From: Aplidium turbinatum
Taxonomy: Eukaryota > Chordata > Ascidiacea > Aplousobranchia > Polyclinidae
DNA length: 64,000 nucleotides
NCBI GenBank assembly: GCA_918807975.1
Contig: OU964926.1
Location: 23,691,996 to 23,755,995, forward strand
Direction: 5' to 3'
In this document: piece by piece, positions 23,795 through 33,733 of the stretch
How positions within the stretch are numbered: the stretch's first letter is position 1
Layout of the letters: every line of letters starts with the position of its first letter
Translations under genes and position numbers: made by a program
Notes under the pieces: generated by a model
What the model was told of the DNA's origin: nothing
The model's input: only the letters and a program-made list of their open reading frames with translations
The model's database searches: none

Positions 23795-23945
23795 TCTGAT
23801 AGCTCAATTGGTTAAGTGCCCGGCTTTGTGGACAAAGATACCGTAAGGTTAAGCAGCGCTGGTTCGACTCTCGGTGAATGCACTTCGACGAGCAACGCAT
23901 TCAAGGACTGCTATCCAATCATCGGCACGTAATTAATGGAATTGT
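23795..23945 (+). repeat. tRNA-derived SINE in the likely 3' untranslated region
   Basis: gatagctcaattggttaag (A box) and ggttcgactctcgg (B box) are separated by an expanded spacer. A tail with cacttcgacgagcaacgc follows. It sits about 100 bp after the stop of the secreted gene and before AATAAA at 24107. Confidence 0.6.
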
Positions 23946-24106
23946 TTACAGGCAACAACTCTTCATGAACTACCCAGACAGCAAAAACCGTTATCTTTGT
24001 AAATGCAAAAACGACGGATTTTGCTGTCGTTCCCTGAAGCGTTTCGGCTCCGTCCAGATTTAACAAACTTGAAATTTGAGTTCATATTTGATTATAATTA
24101 ATGAGA

Positions 24107-24112
24107 AATAAA
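24107..24112 (+). terminator. Candidate polyadenylation signal of the secreted gene
   Basis: First AATAAA seen downstream of the stop, about 415 bp away, with a SINE in between. Confidence 0.3.
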
Positions 24113-24424
24113 ACGGTATTGAAGCATTGTTTATCAGTTGTGTAAAATGAAGCAGCAACAAGCCCTCTCTGAGCGAGTCTATCACAAAATAGTAGATTTT
24201 TTCAAACTTTTGCCATTCAAGTTTTGACTTTATCAGGTCAGTTTACAGCTTTGGCGCCAATAAATATGAGAAAAGTTTTAGGCAAAAACATTATTTAAAT
24301 TGGCATGAACATGGACAGAACTTGAATATGAACTTTGCATTCAATGTAAATGATCTTGGAATATTTGTATGCTTAGCCATAAATACTATGTGGGAAAAAA
24401 CCCGAACGTAAAATATGTTAGCCT

Positions 24425-25370
24425 GCGTCCAAAAGTCCGAGTTTTAAACACAGGCCGGTGGAGTGAGGCACCACTCAACTGACCACTACACCATACAAGT
24501 GAGACTTCCGTGACCGCACCGAGTTTTGAACACCGGCCCTGTGGAGTGCGGCGCCACTCAACTGGCCACTACACCATACAAGTGAGACTTCCGTGACCGC
24601 ACCGAGTTTTGAACACCGGCCCTGTGGAGTGCGGCGCCACTCAATTGACCACTACGCCATTCTATGGACAGTGCGATTGTAGACTTTTAAGAGGTAAGGC
24701 TTTCCGTGATAGCCGAGTTTTGAACACGGGCCGATGGAGTGCAGCACCACTCCACTGACCACTACGCCTTTCCAGTGAGACTTCTCGTGACCGCCCCTAG
24801 GTTTCAACACGGGCCGGTGGAGTGAGACACGATTCCACTGACCACTACGCCATTCAAGTGAGATTTCCCGTGACCGCACCGAGTATTGAACACGGGCCCT
24901 CTGGAGTGCGGCACCACCCTGATCACTACACCATTTAAGTGAGACTTCCCGTGACCGCACCGAGTTTTGAACACGGGACGTATGGTCTGCGGCGCTACTC
25001 AACTGACCGCTACACCACTCTATGGGCAGTGCGAATGTAGACTTTTAAGAGTTAAGGGAGGCTTTGCGAGATTGCACCGAGTTTTGAACACGGGCCGGTG
25101 GAGTGAGGCACGCCTATACTGACGGACCCTGTGGAGTACGGCAACACTCCTCAGACCACTACGTCTTTCAAGTGAGACTTCTCGTGACCGCCCTAGGTTT
25201 CAACACAGGCCCGGTGGAGTGAGGCACGACTGCACTGACCACTACGCCTTTCAAGTGAGATATCCCGTGACCGCACCGAGTTTTGAACCCGGGCCCTCTG
25301 GAGTGCGGCACCACTCAACTGACCACTACGCCATTCAAGTGAGTCTTCCCCTGACCGCACTACTCAACCC
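24425..25370 (-). repeat. Tandem array of about ten tRNA-like units
   Basis: A unit of about 80-115 bp repeats: accgagttttgaacacgggc, then ggtggagtgcggcaccactc, then a gaccactacgcc block, then caagtgagacttcccgtgac. Read on the minus strand each unit has an A-box-like tggcgtagtggtcagt and a B-box-like gtgttcaaaactcgg, as in a tRNA head. B-box blocks fall near 24441, 24531, 24604, 24714, 24799, 24881, 24962, 25079, 25194 and 25279. Two units carry an extra insert (gcgattgtagacttttaaga-like, near 24670 and 25030). Confidence 0.7.
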
Positions 25371-25761
25371 CACGTGCCGTGTTCAAATAATGCCAAATAA
25401 GGCCCAAACAAGTCTTTGTATTGATCACATAACTCGGAACATGATTTTTGCAAGTTAAAGTCTATGTCGTTGTGACGATGAATAGCATGTGAAAATGAAG
25501 AAAATAACTTTTCTACCGAAATATCTAGTGCTTGAATAGCATCACGCCCTAATAAGTGAAGGTTAGGTATTTCACATATCATAAATTGAACTGTGGTGGT
25601 CTTTCCCGATTTGTTGTAGCTCGCTTCGTCTGTGAAAGATCCAATAATAGGCATCAAGTGCTTACTTACCCATTAATAACGTAGCTGCGGAGTCTGCAAG
25701 TTAGGTTTGCCTAGCTGCGACCAAACTTCAGAAGAGATGGAATTTCCCCCCTGTAGCTGTA

Positions 25762-27137
25762 GGGGAGACCGGGGATAGCTCGGACGATTTTTTGAAAACA
25801 GCCCATATTTTTTTTAAATTACACAGCAAGTTCGTAAATGTTATTTTGTTGTAAACCTTAACGCTTTGCCAAAAAAGGGTAGGAGTATCGTTTGTTTCAG
25901 CAAACCGGAAATGCTTGTAAAAACCATAATTTCTACGGTCCTCAAATGTCCGAAGTCACCCCGGTACCGGGGTAATTTCGGACATGCCTTGGGTCATCTC
26001 GGACAGCAATTTTATGCAGACGTTTTGAGTTGATTTGACAGTTAATACAGAATAAGGCAAACCGGGGCGTGTTGTCACAAGGGGCGTGTTGTCACAGCAA
26101 TTTTTTTTTGTACTTGCACTGACTGCTTCGAGTCTATATTTATAGCACGTGCTTCGTTAAGAGTCATCTTCATTTTGAGGTTAGCAAAGTCAAGAAAAAA
26201 CAGCAGGTTTAGCTTAAATTAAATTATTATCAAAAATTTTCATCGATGTAAACTTCACTAACTTTTCAAAATTGTGTGACGCTTTCGTAAGAGCAGTCTG
26301 ACCGCAAGTATGAAATCAGTTTTATAGCTTATTATGTTAGGAGTTTAGCTGACACTTTTGAAGTTAATAGCGTGCCTTTTCTAGCCACCATTAAAACTTT
26401 TGTCTGACTGCATACGTCGGGGCTAGTTGTTACAGCTGTGACAACACGCCCCGACGTACAAGTTTAATACAAGAATATTAATAAATTTCATTGAAACATT
26501 CCAAACAATTTCAAAAACTGTGGACTTCACCCCCATCAACACAAGCCTTGTTTAATTTACGGGTTTTTCTATTAACTTTAGTGAAAACGTAACGCCAAAG
26601 TGTTAAAAAGTACATTTTAGGAATTCAAACCATAAATATTATTAACACAATTTTAAGAGGGCCCTTTTTACTAGAATTTGGGCGGAGGCCCCACATGGAC
26701 TTGATGCGGCACTGGTTAGCAGGTTTTAAGTTACTGCAAACGTGCAAAAGAACAGTTGTAGGCCTAATCTTGTGACAACACGCCCCGTGCAGGGGCGTGT
26801 TGTCACAATTTTTTTTTTTTTTACAAAAATTTGATTTTCTTGAAATCCTTTTGCGGTTAAAAAGTTTAACTAGTAACAAAAGGAAGTGTAAGTGGACAGT
26901 GTACGAATGATATAACCAAATCACTTGCATTGTATAAAGCAAAAACACAAATCGAAAAACCCCAAACCTGTGACAACACGCCCCGGTTTGCCTTATTTGT
27001 TTTTCTTTTATATGTCCAAACCATTATGTCTTTAAAATCCAATAAATTATTCAAAAGACCTGAAAATAAGATTTTGTTTAAGTTTGATTTTTCCACGGGG
27101 ATACTTCGGCCATTGTGTCCGAAGTATCTCCGACCAC
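25762..27137. mobile_element. Element with tccgaagt-type ends, split by another element
   Basis: Left region 25757-26020 carries gaccggggatagctcggac and repeated tccga-agt motifs. Right region 27097-27137 carries gggatacttcggccattgtg and gtccgaagtatctccgac in inverted sense. The element at 26052-26998 separates them. The class is unknown. Confidence 0.4.
26052..26998. mobile_element. TIR element built on ggggcgtgttgtcac palindromes
   Basis: Ends ataaggcaaaccggggcgtg and its reverse complement. The core gtgacaacacgcccc recurs inverted at about 26440 and as a head-to-head pair at 26773-26806. No transposase frame was recognised, so it is a non-autonomous foldback-like element of uncertain class. 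Confidence 0.55.
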
Positions 27138-27300
27138 GTGATCTTGATCTTGAAGATCACAAGTGATCTTGAAGATTAAGATCGTGATCTTGATCTTGAT
27201 CTAGAAGATCACTTTTTTTTTTGGTGATCTTGATCTTGATCTAAGATCACTTTTTTTGTGTGATCTTGATCTTGAAGAACAATAAGATCAAGATCACTTT
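27130..27300. repeat. GATCTT/AAGATC foldback simple repeat
   Basis: Runs of gatcttgatctt alternate with their complement (aagatcac) several times, giving overlapping hairpins. Confidence 0.75.
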
Positions 27301-27601
27301 AAAATTGAAGTTTACTTACTAGAAAGAGGCATTTTTTTAGAACTCGTACTGTACAAAGTAGTTAGTGGCAACTACTAACAATAAGCCACTGTTAATATGA
27401 TATGTGTCCAACAAAAGACGATTTAAAGTTCATCTAATCTGGTCACTGGTCAGTGTTGCCATTTCAAATTGAAAGAAGTTTTCTGTGTTGGTCATAATAA
27501 AGATGTCAACTTCCGTGTATGGTACTTTATGTTGACTTATAATAAAAATGATTTAACTTTGTTCACAATTTTCATGTATGAATTTTAAAGAAATGTTTTT
27601 C

Positions 27602-27653
27602 GCGCCCCCGATCTAAAAGTGCCCCGGGCCCCCTATCAGCTAAATCCGGCCCT
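27602..27653. mobile_element. Right end of a CAGGGCCGGATTTAG hAT MITE
   Basis: gccccgggccccctatcagc and then taaatccggccctg is the reverse complement of the start of the element at 29571. It abuts the gag-like fossil. The other end was not found. Confidence 0.55.
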
Positions 27654-28535
27654 GCGAATAACGAAGCGCTTAGGGTCGAACTGTGCCTTCATGTAGTTCG
27701 AAATTTTCTCCATTGTAAGTTCGTTGATTGGCTTTGCTGTAGACTCCTGTGCGGCCAGATTGAGGATCATCTTGTAGATGCTGGCTGACTGGTTGGTAAG
27801 GAAAACTTGAGCCTTTTTATCATCAGGAATGGACTGTGCTTTTACGAATGTGCAAAAACGGGACCAATAATAATCAGTCCAAAGTTCTAAAGTTGAATCA
27901 AACTCACAAAATTTAGGAATAGCTTGAGTTTGGTTTGATACCCGAGTTTGGTTTTCCGATTCGATAGGAGTTTTGAGGACTGAAATTAATTCCTTCAATT
28001 GTTCTTCATGATGACGTTCTTGCTGCTGCATTTGTTGTCGCATCTGTTTTTCTTGCTGCTGCTTTTGTTGTCGCGCCTATTCTTCTTGCTGCTGCATTTG
28101 TTGTCTCATAGGCTATGTTCTAGCTGCGACTGCATCAATTCCACCACCTTTTCCATATTGTAAATAATTGTAAAAACTAAAACTTGTAGAAATTAAAACT
28201 TGTAGGAACTAAAACTGATCACTCTGCGTAGCACTGTGAGCTTCTCGTTCAGTCGATTAGAAATCCCATCCTCGTCGTCAAATAACTCTGTTGTCTTTAC
28301 AACATCTAAGGTTTTTTTAGCGACAGTCAAACTCTGTTGTGTTTTTACTTCATTCAACCAGAGTCATAATAAAGATTTTCTACTTGTATTTTAATTCGCA
28401 AGAAAGAAACTGTAGGTTACTGTCAAAAAGGCGTGTCCCCAAAATATACTTGAATTCAAAACGCGAAGCGCTGATTGACAAACACGCAAAAGAGAAGACC
28501 TAAGGGGAACTAGAAGTAGCCTACATTGTTTAAAC

Positions 28536-28942
28536 CAGGGGTCATCAAACTTTTTTCTCTGAAGGCCGGATTGCTGCGAGATTAACAGCTGCGGGCCAGA
28601 TGCAAATTGCGAAAAGATATACAACTATTTAGAATCTCCATTGAATTGAGCACAATAAATAACAAAGTCAGCGGTGGAATATAGCAAAGTTGTGATGAAA
28701 ATCGAAAGGTTGCTGGAAAAGTTATCCCCTGCTGTGATACACTACAGGGCATCGTGGTCTTGAAAAAACATTACATCTTTCCAAATTTGGTCTGGGCTGT
28801 CCCCATTTGTGGTGGCCTAATGATAAAAACAGAACACCAACATGTAGGCTGCTTGGTGGAAAAATGTACAAATTATTTCCGCAGCACGTGGCGGGCCGGA
28901 TGAAATCAGTTCGGCCCTCGGGCCGTAGTTTGGTGACACCTG
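28536..28942. mobile_element. hAT MITE with perfect 8-bp target duplication
   Basis: Ends CAGGGGTCATCAAACTTTTT and, at the other side, gtttggtgacacctg, typical of Charlie-like hAT ends. Perfect GTTTAAAC copies at 28528-28535 and 28943-28950. Confidence 0.8.
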
Positions 28943-28996
28943 GTTTAAACAAAAACAAATCAAAATAACAAACCAAGAACAAAAAAACAAACCAAG

Positions 28997-29179
28997 AACT
29001 GTGTCTATAAGATTATATGCAAAAAATGCAGGGAAAGCTACATAGGCAGCACGATCCGCCCACTCCATTCCCGCCTCAAAGAACATCTCAGCTCGGATAA
29101 AAGTTCGTTCATTGGCAAACAAAATCCTAAAATCAACAACCGCGCCGAAAGGGAAGAACTACGTCACCTAATCTACTAA
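28997..29179 (+). pseudogene. Penelope-like element: GIY-YIG endonuclease fragment
   Basis: An open stretch of 60 codons starts NCVYKIICKKCRESYIGST and continues RPLHSRLKEHL, then TAA. This is the GIY-YIG nuclease fold found at the C terminus of Penelope-like reverse transcriptases, with the CxxC usually found ahead of the YIG part. The upstream reverse transcriptase is absent; the piece begins just after a hAT MITE. The 3' flank (29310-29345, ggaactgtgttccgaaagc) has an inverted relative near 47420. Confidence 0.7.
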
Positions 29180-29570
29180 TCAACTGATCCAACAAAACCT
29201 CACAGCAATAACGCCTAACAGCACAGAAACTCAACAGCCGGCAGCCTCAAGCTAAACCAAAGAGCCACTTTAAAAAACCACTCACTGACTTCAACACCAT
29301 TCGTCATAGCACATGACTAGGGAACTGTGTTCCGAAAGCTAGTGTAATTTGATATTGCCAAAAAGAACCCGCAGCATCAGGCTATAACAGATCGTTTGAA
29401 TCTACACTGTGAAGAAACCAAAATACACAACAGAAAACATGTTTGGTATGATACTGGGTTGCTACAATATTAGCCTACCGGTACTGAGTTTGCGAAAGCC
29501 GTCTTGAAACAGGTGAAAAGTTGCTGGTATAACCAGTGGCGTACCTAAGGTTTTTTTTAAGGGTTTCAAC

Positions 29571-29836
29571 CAGGGCCGGATTTAGCTGATGGGGGGCCCG
29601 GGGCACTTTTAGATCGGGATGCCCCCGTGCAAAAAAAATTTTCGCGCCTACAGCGCGAAAAACCATCTCTACGTCTACAGTAGCATTAGTCCAGTACTGC
29701 ACAGCATTTTGCAGAAACTTTAAAGGCCAAAAGGAAAAAATAACACAAAATCACATTTTTTCCACATAGGGGGGCCCTTCAAAAGTGGGGGGGCCCGGGG
29801 CAACTGCCCCCTCTGCCCCCCCTAAATCCGGGCCTG
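29571..29836. mobile_element. CAGGGCCGGATTTAG hAT MITE, perfect target duplication
   Basis: Inverted ends CAGGGCCGGATTTAG and ctaaatccgggcctg; GTTTCAAC at 29563-29570 and 29837-29844. G- and C-runs flank the centre. Confidence 0.8.
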
Positions 29837-30227
29837 GTTTCAACCCCCCTTTAGCACTCGTGTGACGTTACGATATTGAGAATGATGGTTTCAGTCTCTT
29901 TATGTCTCTAAAAAATGTTTGCCTAATTTTAAACGAAACTGCATTAATAGAGCGAGTTTGCCAGTACCGGTACCAAACATTCAAATATCTCAGCCAGGAA
30001 TTAGCAACAAGAAAACATAGAGGGTTAGCTTTATTTCCGAAAAATGCCGAAGAAAGCATGATCTTATCCTTTTGCTATGCCAACGGACAGCACCATTTTA
30101 CAGGAATATTCGTAACCACATTTTTGTTGAAAATGTTCTCAGAATGCAGCAAATTCAAAGTAATCTTTCAAAAATTTCTGGGAGAGGTCCCCAGACCCCT
30201 CGCTGCTGGGTGTTGTCTTAGAGTAAT

Positions 30228-31451
30228 CAGGGATGGCGAACCACTGACCCGCGAGTCATGAAGTGACCCATCACAGATTTTCAGTGACCCACTTGTCTTT
30301 TTTAAAATAATGAAATTTAAACAAATATTTCAGCAAAGAATAAATGTTTCACTAAATATTTGTAATAAGGCCCCACCCACGTGTGACAGTAAATGTACTG
30401 GCTTAGGCCTACTTATGTATAACAGTGTATGTGTAAGGTGGTTAAGTTGTGGTGATGTTTTACAGCGATTTTTGAATTGTTGGAAGAAGTACAACTTTTT
30501 TTAGCTGAAAAAAAATCAAAAATATCCAGAGGTTGAATGATTTACATGTAGCCTACGTGGTTGAATGATTTACATTTTTTCGCTGATTTCATAATGCATT
30601 ACAATAAGTTAAATACCGTACTAAATTGCAAGGCTGTGGATATATTGCATTATCCATGTTTGGGCACGTTAAAGCATTTGAGAAGAAACTCGCTATTTTT
30701 TCTGCAGACCCTGAACAAGGTCAGCTGAAATATTTTCCTCAGTTGTTGAAGCACTTTACCAGCACCAATTTAACTTATGAACAAAAGCAAACTGCACTCA
30801 ACAAGTATGTTTTACTGACGAAAGAGGCCAAATATGTAATGTCAGAAAGGTTTACCCAGTTCCGAAAGCTAGATACTACATTGCAGTTCATTCTTTTCCC
30901 GCATGCAATTCAATTTGAAAATCTTGAATCAGGGATTGTCTTGAATTATCAAACTTCGAATGGCTTCGTCTTTTCCAACTTGGAAATGGAAATTTGTAGA
31001 CTTAAATCATCTCCTACAAAAATTGAAATAAAAACGGATATGGATGGTTGTGACTTTCCTGCTGTTGAAAACCATGCTAAAAATATAATTCTTACAGAGT
31101 GGAACTCCCTGTCAAATTTGTTTGAAACTATGAAAAGATTTGCGGTAGCTCTGTTAACATTGTTTGGTTCTTCATATTCGTGCGAATCTTTATTTTCGCA
31201 CATGAATTTTATAGCTACAATCAAGCACACGGAATCGTCTCAGCTCAGATATGAGCGCTGCATGTGTGAAGCTAAAAACTACGGATTACCAACCAAGGAT
31301 AATAAGACTTACAGAAAAGATGCAGCAGCAAGTTTCGCATTAACATGTAGTTTCGCATTAACAAGTAATTAAATGTATGACCCACTTTTGCTTTTTCAAG
31401 GATTAAGGTCTCTTTTGTGACCCATGCACTAAAAAAGGTTCGCCATCCCTA
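30228..31451 (+). mobile_element. hAT transposon with transposase remnant
   Basis: Ends CAGGGATGGCGAACC and its complement, with further inverted gtgacccac blocks. TCTTAG lies near both sides, but a clean 8-bp duplication is not visible. It carries the open frame at 30626-31372. Confidence 0.65.
30626..31372 (+). CDS. hAT transposase, C-terminal part (248 aa)
   Basis: Open frame whose residues about 182-195 read SSYSCESLFSHMNF, the hAT dimerisation block, followed by H-TESSQLRYERC, as in ZBED5/GTF2IRD2-type hAT proteins. The family is usually 550-650 residues. The BED finger and the first catalytic Asp are missing here, so this is a truncated copy unlikely to act alone. The first Met is only the first in-frame ATG. 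Confidence 0.6.
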   Translation: MQGCGYIALSMFGHVKAFEKKLAIFSADPEQGQLKYFPQLLKHFTSTNLTYEQKQTALNKYVLLTKEAKYVMSERFTQFRKLDTTLQFILFPHAIQFENLESGIVLNYQTSNGFVFSNLEMEICRLKSSPTKIEIKTDMDGCDFPAVENHAKNIILTEWNSLSNLFETMKRFAVALLTLFGSSYSCESLFSHMNFIATIKHTESSQLRYERCMCEAKNYGLPTKDNKTYRKDAAASFALTCSFALTSN

Positions 31452-31808
31452 TCTTAGGCGAACACGCCGTCAAAACTCCCCTTTTCTAAATTACTGGCTA
31501 CGCCACTGGGGTGTAATAAAGAAGCCGATTAGGGAATTTGCAAAGCTGCCCAGAAAAAAACTTATTTTGCGGCGTCTGGCAACACTAGCATAAGCTGGTT
31601 CATTGCACATTGCAGTTGCAGAATGCAGATGACTTGCTGCAATCAGAGATGCTAGTGCTACAAACCTGCATGATCATTCATCAGTAATCAGCGTTTGATT
31701 TGCATTGATGCAATTCATTTTAAATTGAAGTTCTCAAAGAGAATAGAAACAAGTTACAGTTCAGTAAGCAATGTTTCTGGTTAACAAACAAACTTGATAG
31801 GCCGCATG

Positions 31809-32665
31809 CAGTGGCGTACGCAGGGGGGGGGGGCATTGGGTCATGGCCCCCCCTCCTTAAAAATGGTTTAGTAGTTAATGACGTAGATTAAGGCATTTTA
31901 TATGTTTTGCATTGCTCTGTCAAAGCAATCACTATAACAATTTTGTTTTATAGACTAAGCCAATACGAAATACATGGCCCAATCCACCTACCCCACCCCA
32001 GGTATACCAATGTAGAATAGTGTTCTGTAAGCCTATTATAGTGATTAGTGAGAGAGAAATGGATAAAGTCTAAACTAAAACCATACTGGGATATCATGAA
32101 GACGTCTGGGATATCAATGGCCAGTGGCGTAGCCAAGGGGGGAGGGGGGGTTACAACCCCACTTTGGCACGCGTGTGACGTCACGATATTGAGAATGATG
32201 CTTTCAGTCTCTTTATGCTTGGGAATGATGCTTTCAGTCTAAAAAAAACTAGCCTAATTTTAAACAAAACTGCATTAAAAGAGCGAGTTTTGCCATTACC
32301 AAACATTCAAACATCTCAGCCAGGAATTAACAACAAGAAAACATAGAGACTTAGCTTTATTTCCGAAAAATGCCGAAGAAAACATGATCTTAGGCTATCC
32401 TTTTGCTATGCCACCTGACAGCACCATTTTACAGGAATATTTATACCCACATTTTTGTTGAAAATGCTCTCAGAATGCACCAAATTCAAAGTAATTTTTT
32501 AAAATTTTCTGGGGGAGGCCCCCCAGACCCCACGCCGCTGGGTGTCGTCTTAACCGAAAACGCCGTCGGGCTTCGCCCGCCGGTCGTCAAAGCCCCCCTT
32601 TAAAAATTCCTGGCTACGCTACTCTCAATGGCCCCCCCCTTGAGAAAATCCTGCGTACGCCACTG
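31809..32665. mobile_element. CAGTGGCGTACGCAGG hAT MITE, perfect target duplication
   Basis: Inverted ends cagtggcgtacgcagg and cctgcgtacgccactg. GCCGCATG at 31801-31808 and 32666-32673. It contains the element at 32122-32624. Confidence 0.8.
32122..32624. mobile_element. CAGTGGCGTAGCCAAGG hAT MITE nested in the previous one
   Basis: Ends cagtggcgtagccaagg and cctggctacgctactc. TCAATGGC at 32114-32121 and 32625-32632. The interior matches 29860-30215 and, in reverse complement, 21001-21305. Confidence 0.75.
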
Positions 32666-32739
32666 GCCGCATGATTTGCGGTTGAGTCTGGTTGCTCCAT
32701 TACAATTACAATGTTGTTTGTAAACAAATCCACTGTATC

Positions 32740-32935
32740 AAACAAAATGACTGAGACTTTTAACACTTCAAACAACAATTGGAAACTTCACTCTTGTCAA
32801 GCTCGGTTAGGGGCTGCGTTAGTACTTAGTAGTTCAAAGTCTTCACATGAGTATGTGAAACTGCCAGACTTAAGCTCTCAAAGAAACTTTATTAGTCCAA
32901 GGAGAAAGATTCATTGATGTATATATCTAATTCAA
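32740..32935 (+). repeat. SINE tail
   Basis: Blocks caattggaaacttcactct, tgtgaaactgccagactta and ccaaggagaaagattcat match the tails of the SINEs near 40980-41140 and 42220-42290. No tRNA-like head is left. Confidence 0.5.
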
Positions 32936-33077
32936 TTTAAAAACAGGCTATGCTATGATTTAAAACAATCTAATCTTGTTGATGTAATGTTGATAGATTT
33001 CCTGGTTAGGTTATTTAGTTTATTGATTTGCTTTATATTTAGCAAGTTTTTTTTCAATTGAGCAATTAAAACTTACA

Positions 33078-33301
33078 ATGCCAGTATCACATAATTCTTC
33101 ATTAGTATTTGGAGCAAGTGTTGCAGCTGTAGTAACAATACTTGGAATATATTTCTATAAACGACAAAAATCATGGAAAAAAGTTGGATTTGTTACAAAG
33201 CTTTTTTTGTATCCAGTAAAGTCCATGAGAGGAGTTGATTCAGTTGATCTTTTGTGTTTGAAACAAGGCTTGCAGGAGACCAACGGTACTTTGCATGATA
33301 G
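33078..33301 (+). CDS. MTARC: MTARC exon 1: membrane anchor and MOSC N-terminal start
   Basis: ATG at 33078; 74 codons plus two bases; donor gtatgt. Carries the hydrophobic anchor and the YPVKS motif (residues 45-49). Confidence 0.9.
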
Positions 33302-33694
33302 GTATGTCAATTTAGAGCCATGTATATAATATAATTTAAAATAATTTGTTAAGGGATTAGCTTTAGTCACTGCATATAGTAACCTTAGCTCACAGATTGT
33401 TGTGCCATCTGCAGTTAGTTCACCATATAACTATTAGTTTTTTTGACAGTCAAAACCGTTTAATTTCATTTGTCAAAAAATGGACTTGTTATAGTTAAAC
33501 TTAAATTTAGTAACAATAGCCTAGTCAGATTGCAATTAAGCTAAGATTGTAACATCGATGCATTTTGGAGCTGTGAGAATGGCACTGCAGATAAAGCGTT
33601 GCCTTTCCAATAATGATACAAACCCGGTTCGACTCCCGGCTTAAGCTTGTTGTAGATAACATCGCTCACCTCTACATAGAGTGTAATAAATTGG

Positions 33695-33733
<39 letters not shown>

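Larger units (their letters stand above)
25364..28060 (-). mobile_element. Fossil Ty3-type LTR retrotransposon remnant (gag and pol pieces)
   Basis: A minus-strand gag-like piece (27654-28043; VFLTNQSASIYKMIL, then YMKAQFDPKRFV) precedes a pol-like piece from the protease end (25364-25657; LLGRDAIQALDI, then LCDQYKDLFG). The order fits one Ty3-type element. Glutamine-rich codons repeat upstream of the gag piece. Later DNA elements lie between the two pieces. It is broken and incomplete, with no LTRs recognised; its decay and the insertions suggest it is old. Confidence 0.6.
29534..31508. mobile_element. CAGTGGCGTA-family hAT element carrying two nested insertions
   Basis: Begins cagtggcgtacctaagg and ends with ctggctacgccactg. 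The flanks ggtataac and ggtgtaat resemble a decayed 8-bp duplication. Two elements (29571-29836 and 30228-31451) lie inside it. Confidence 0.55.

Noticed and set aside
23799-23880. Functional tRNA gene candidate
   Set aside because: A and B boxes are good, but the spacer is expanded and the acceptor ends do not pair; it matches other SINE heads.
24652-25002. Open frame of 116 codons on the minus strand
   Set aside because: Translation of the tandem tRNA-like array; the repetitive peptide reflects the DNA repeat.
24425-25370. CRISPR-like array
   Set aside because: Repeats are long, imperfect and contiguous without unique spacers, and the DNA is from an animal.
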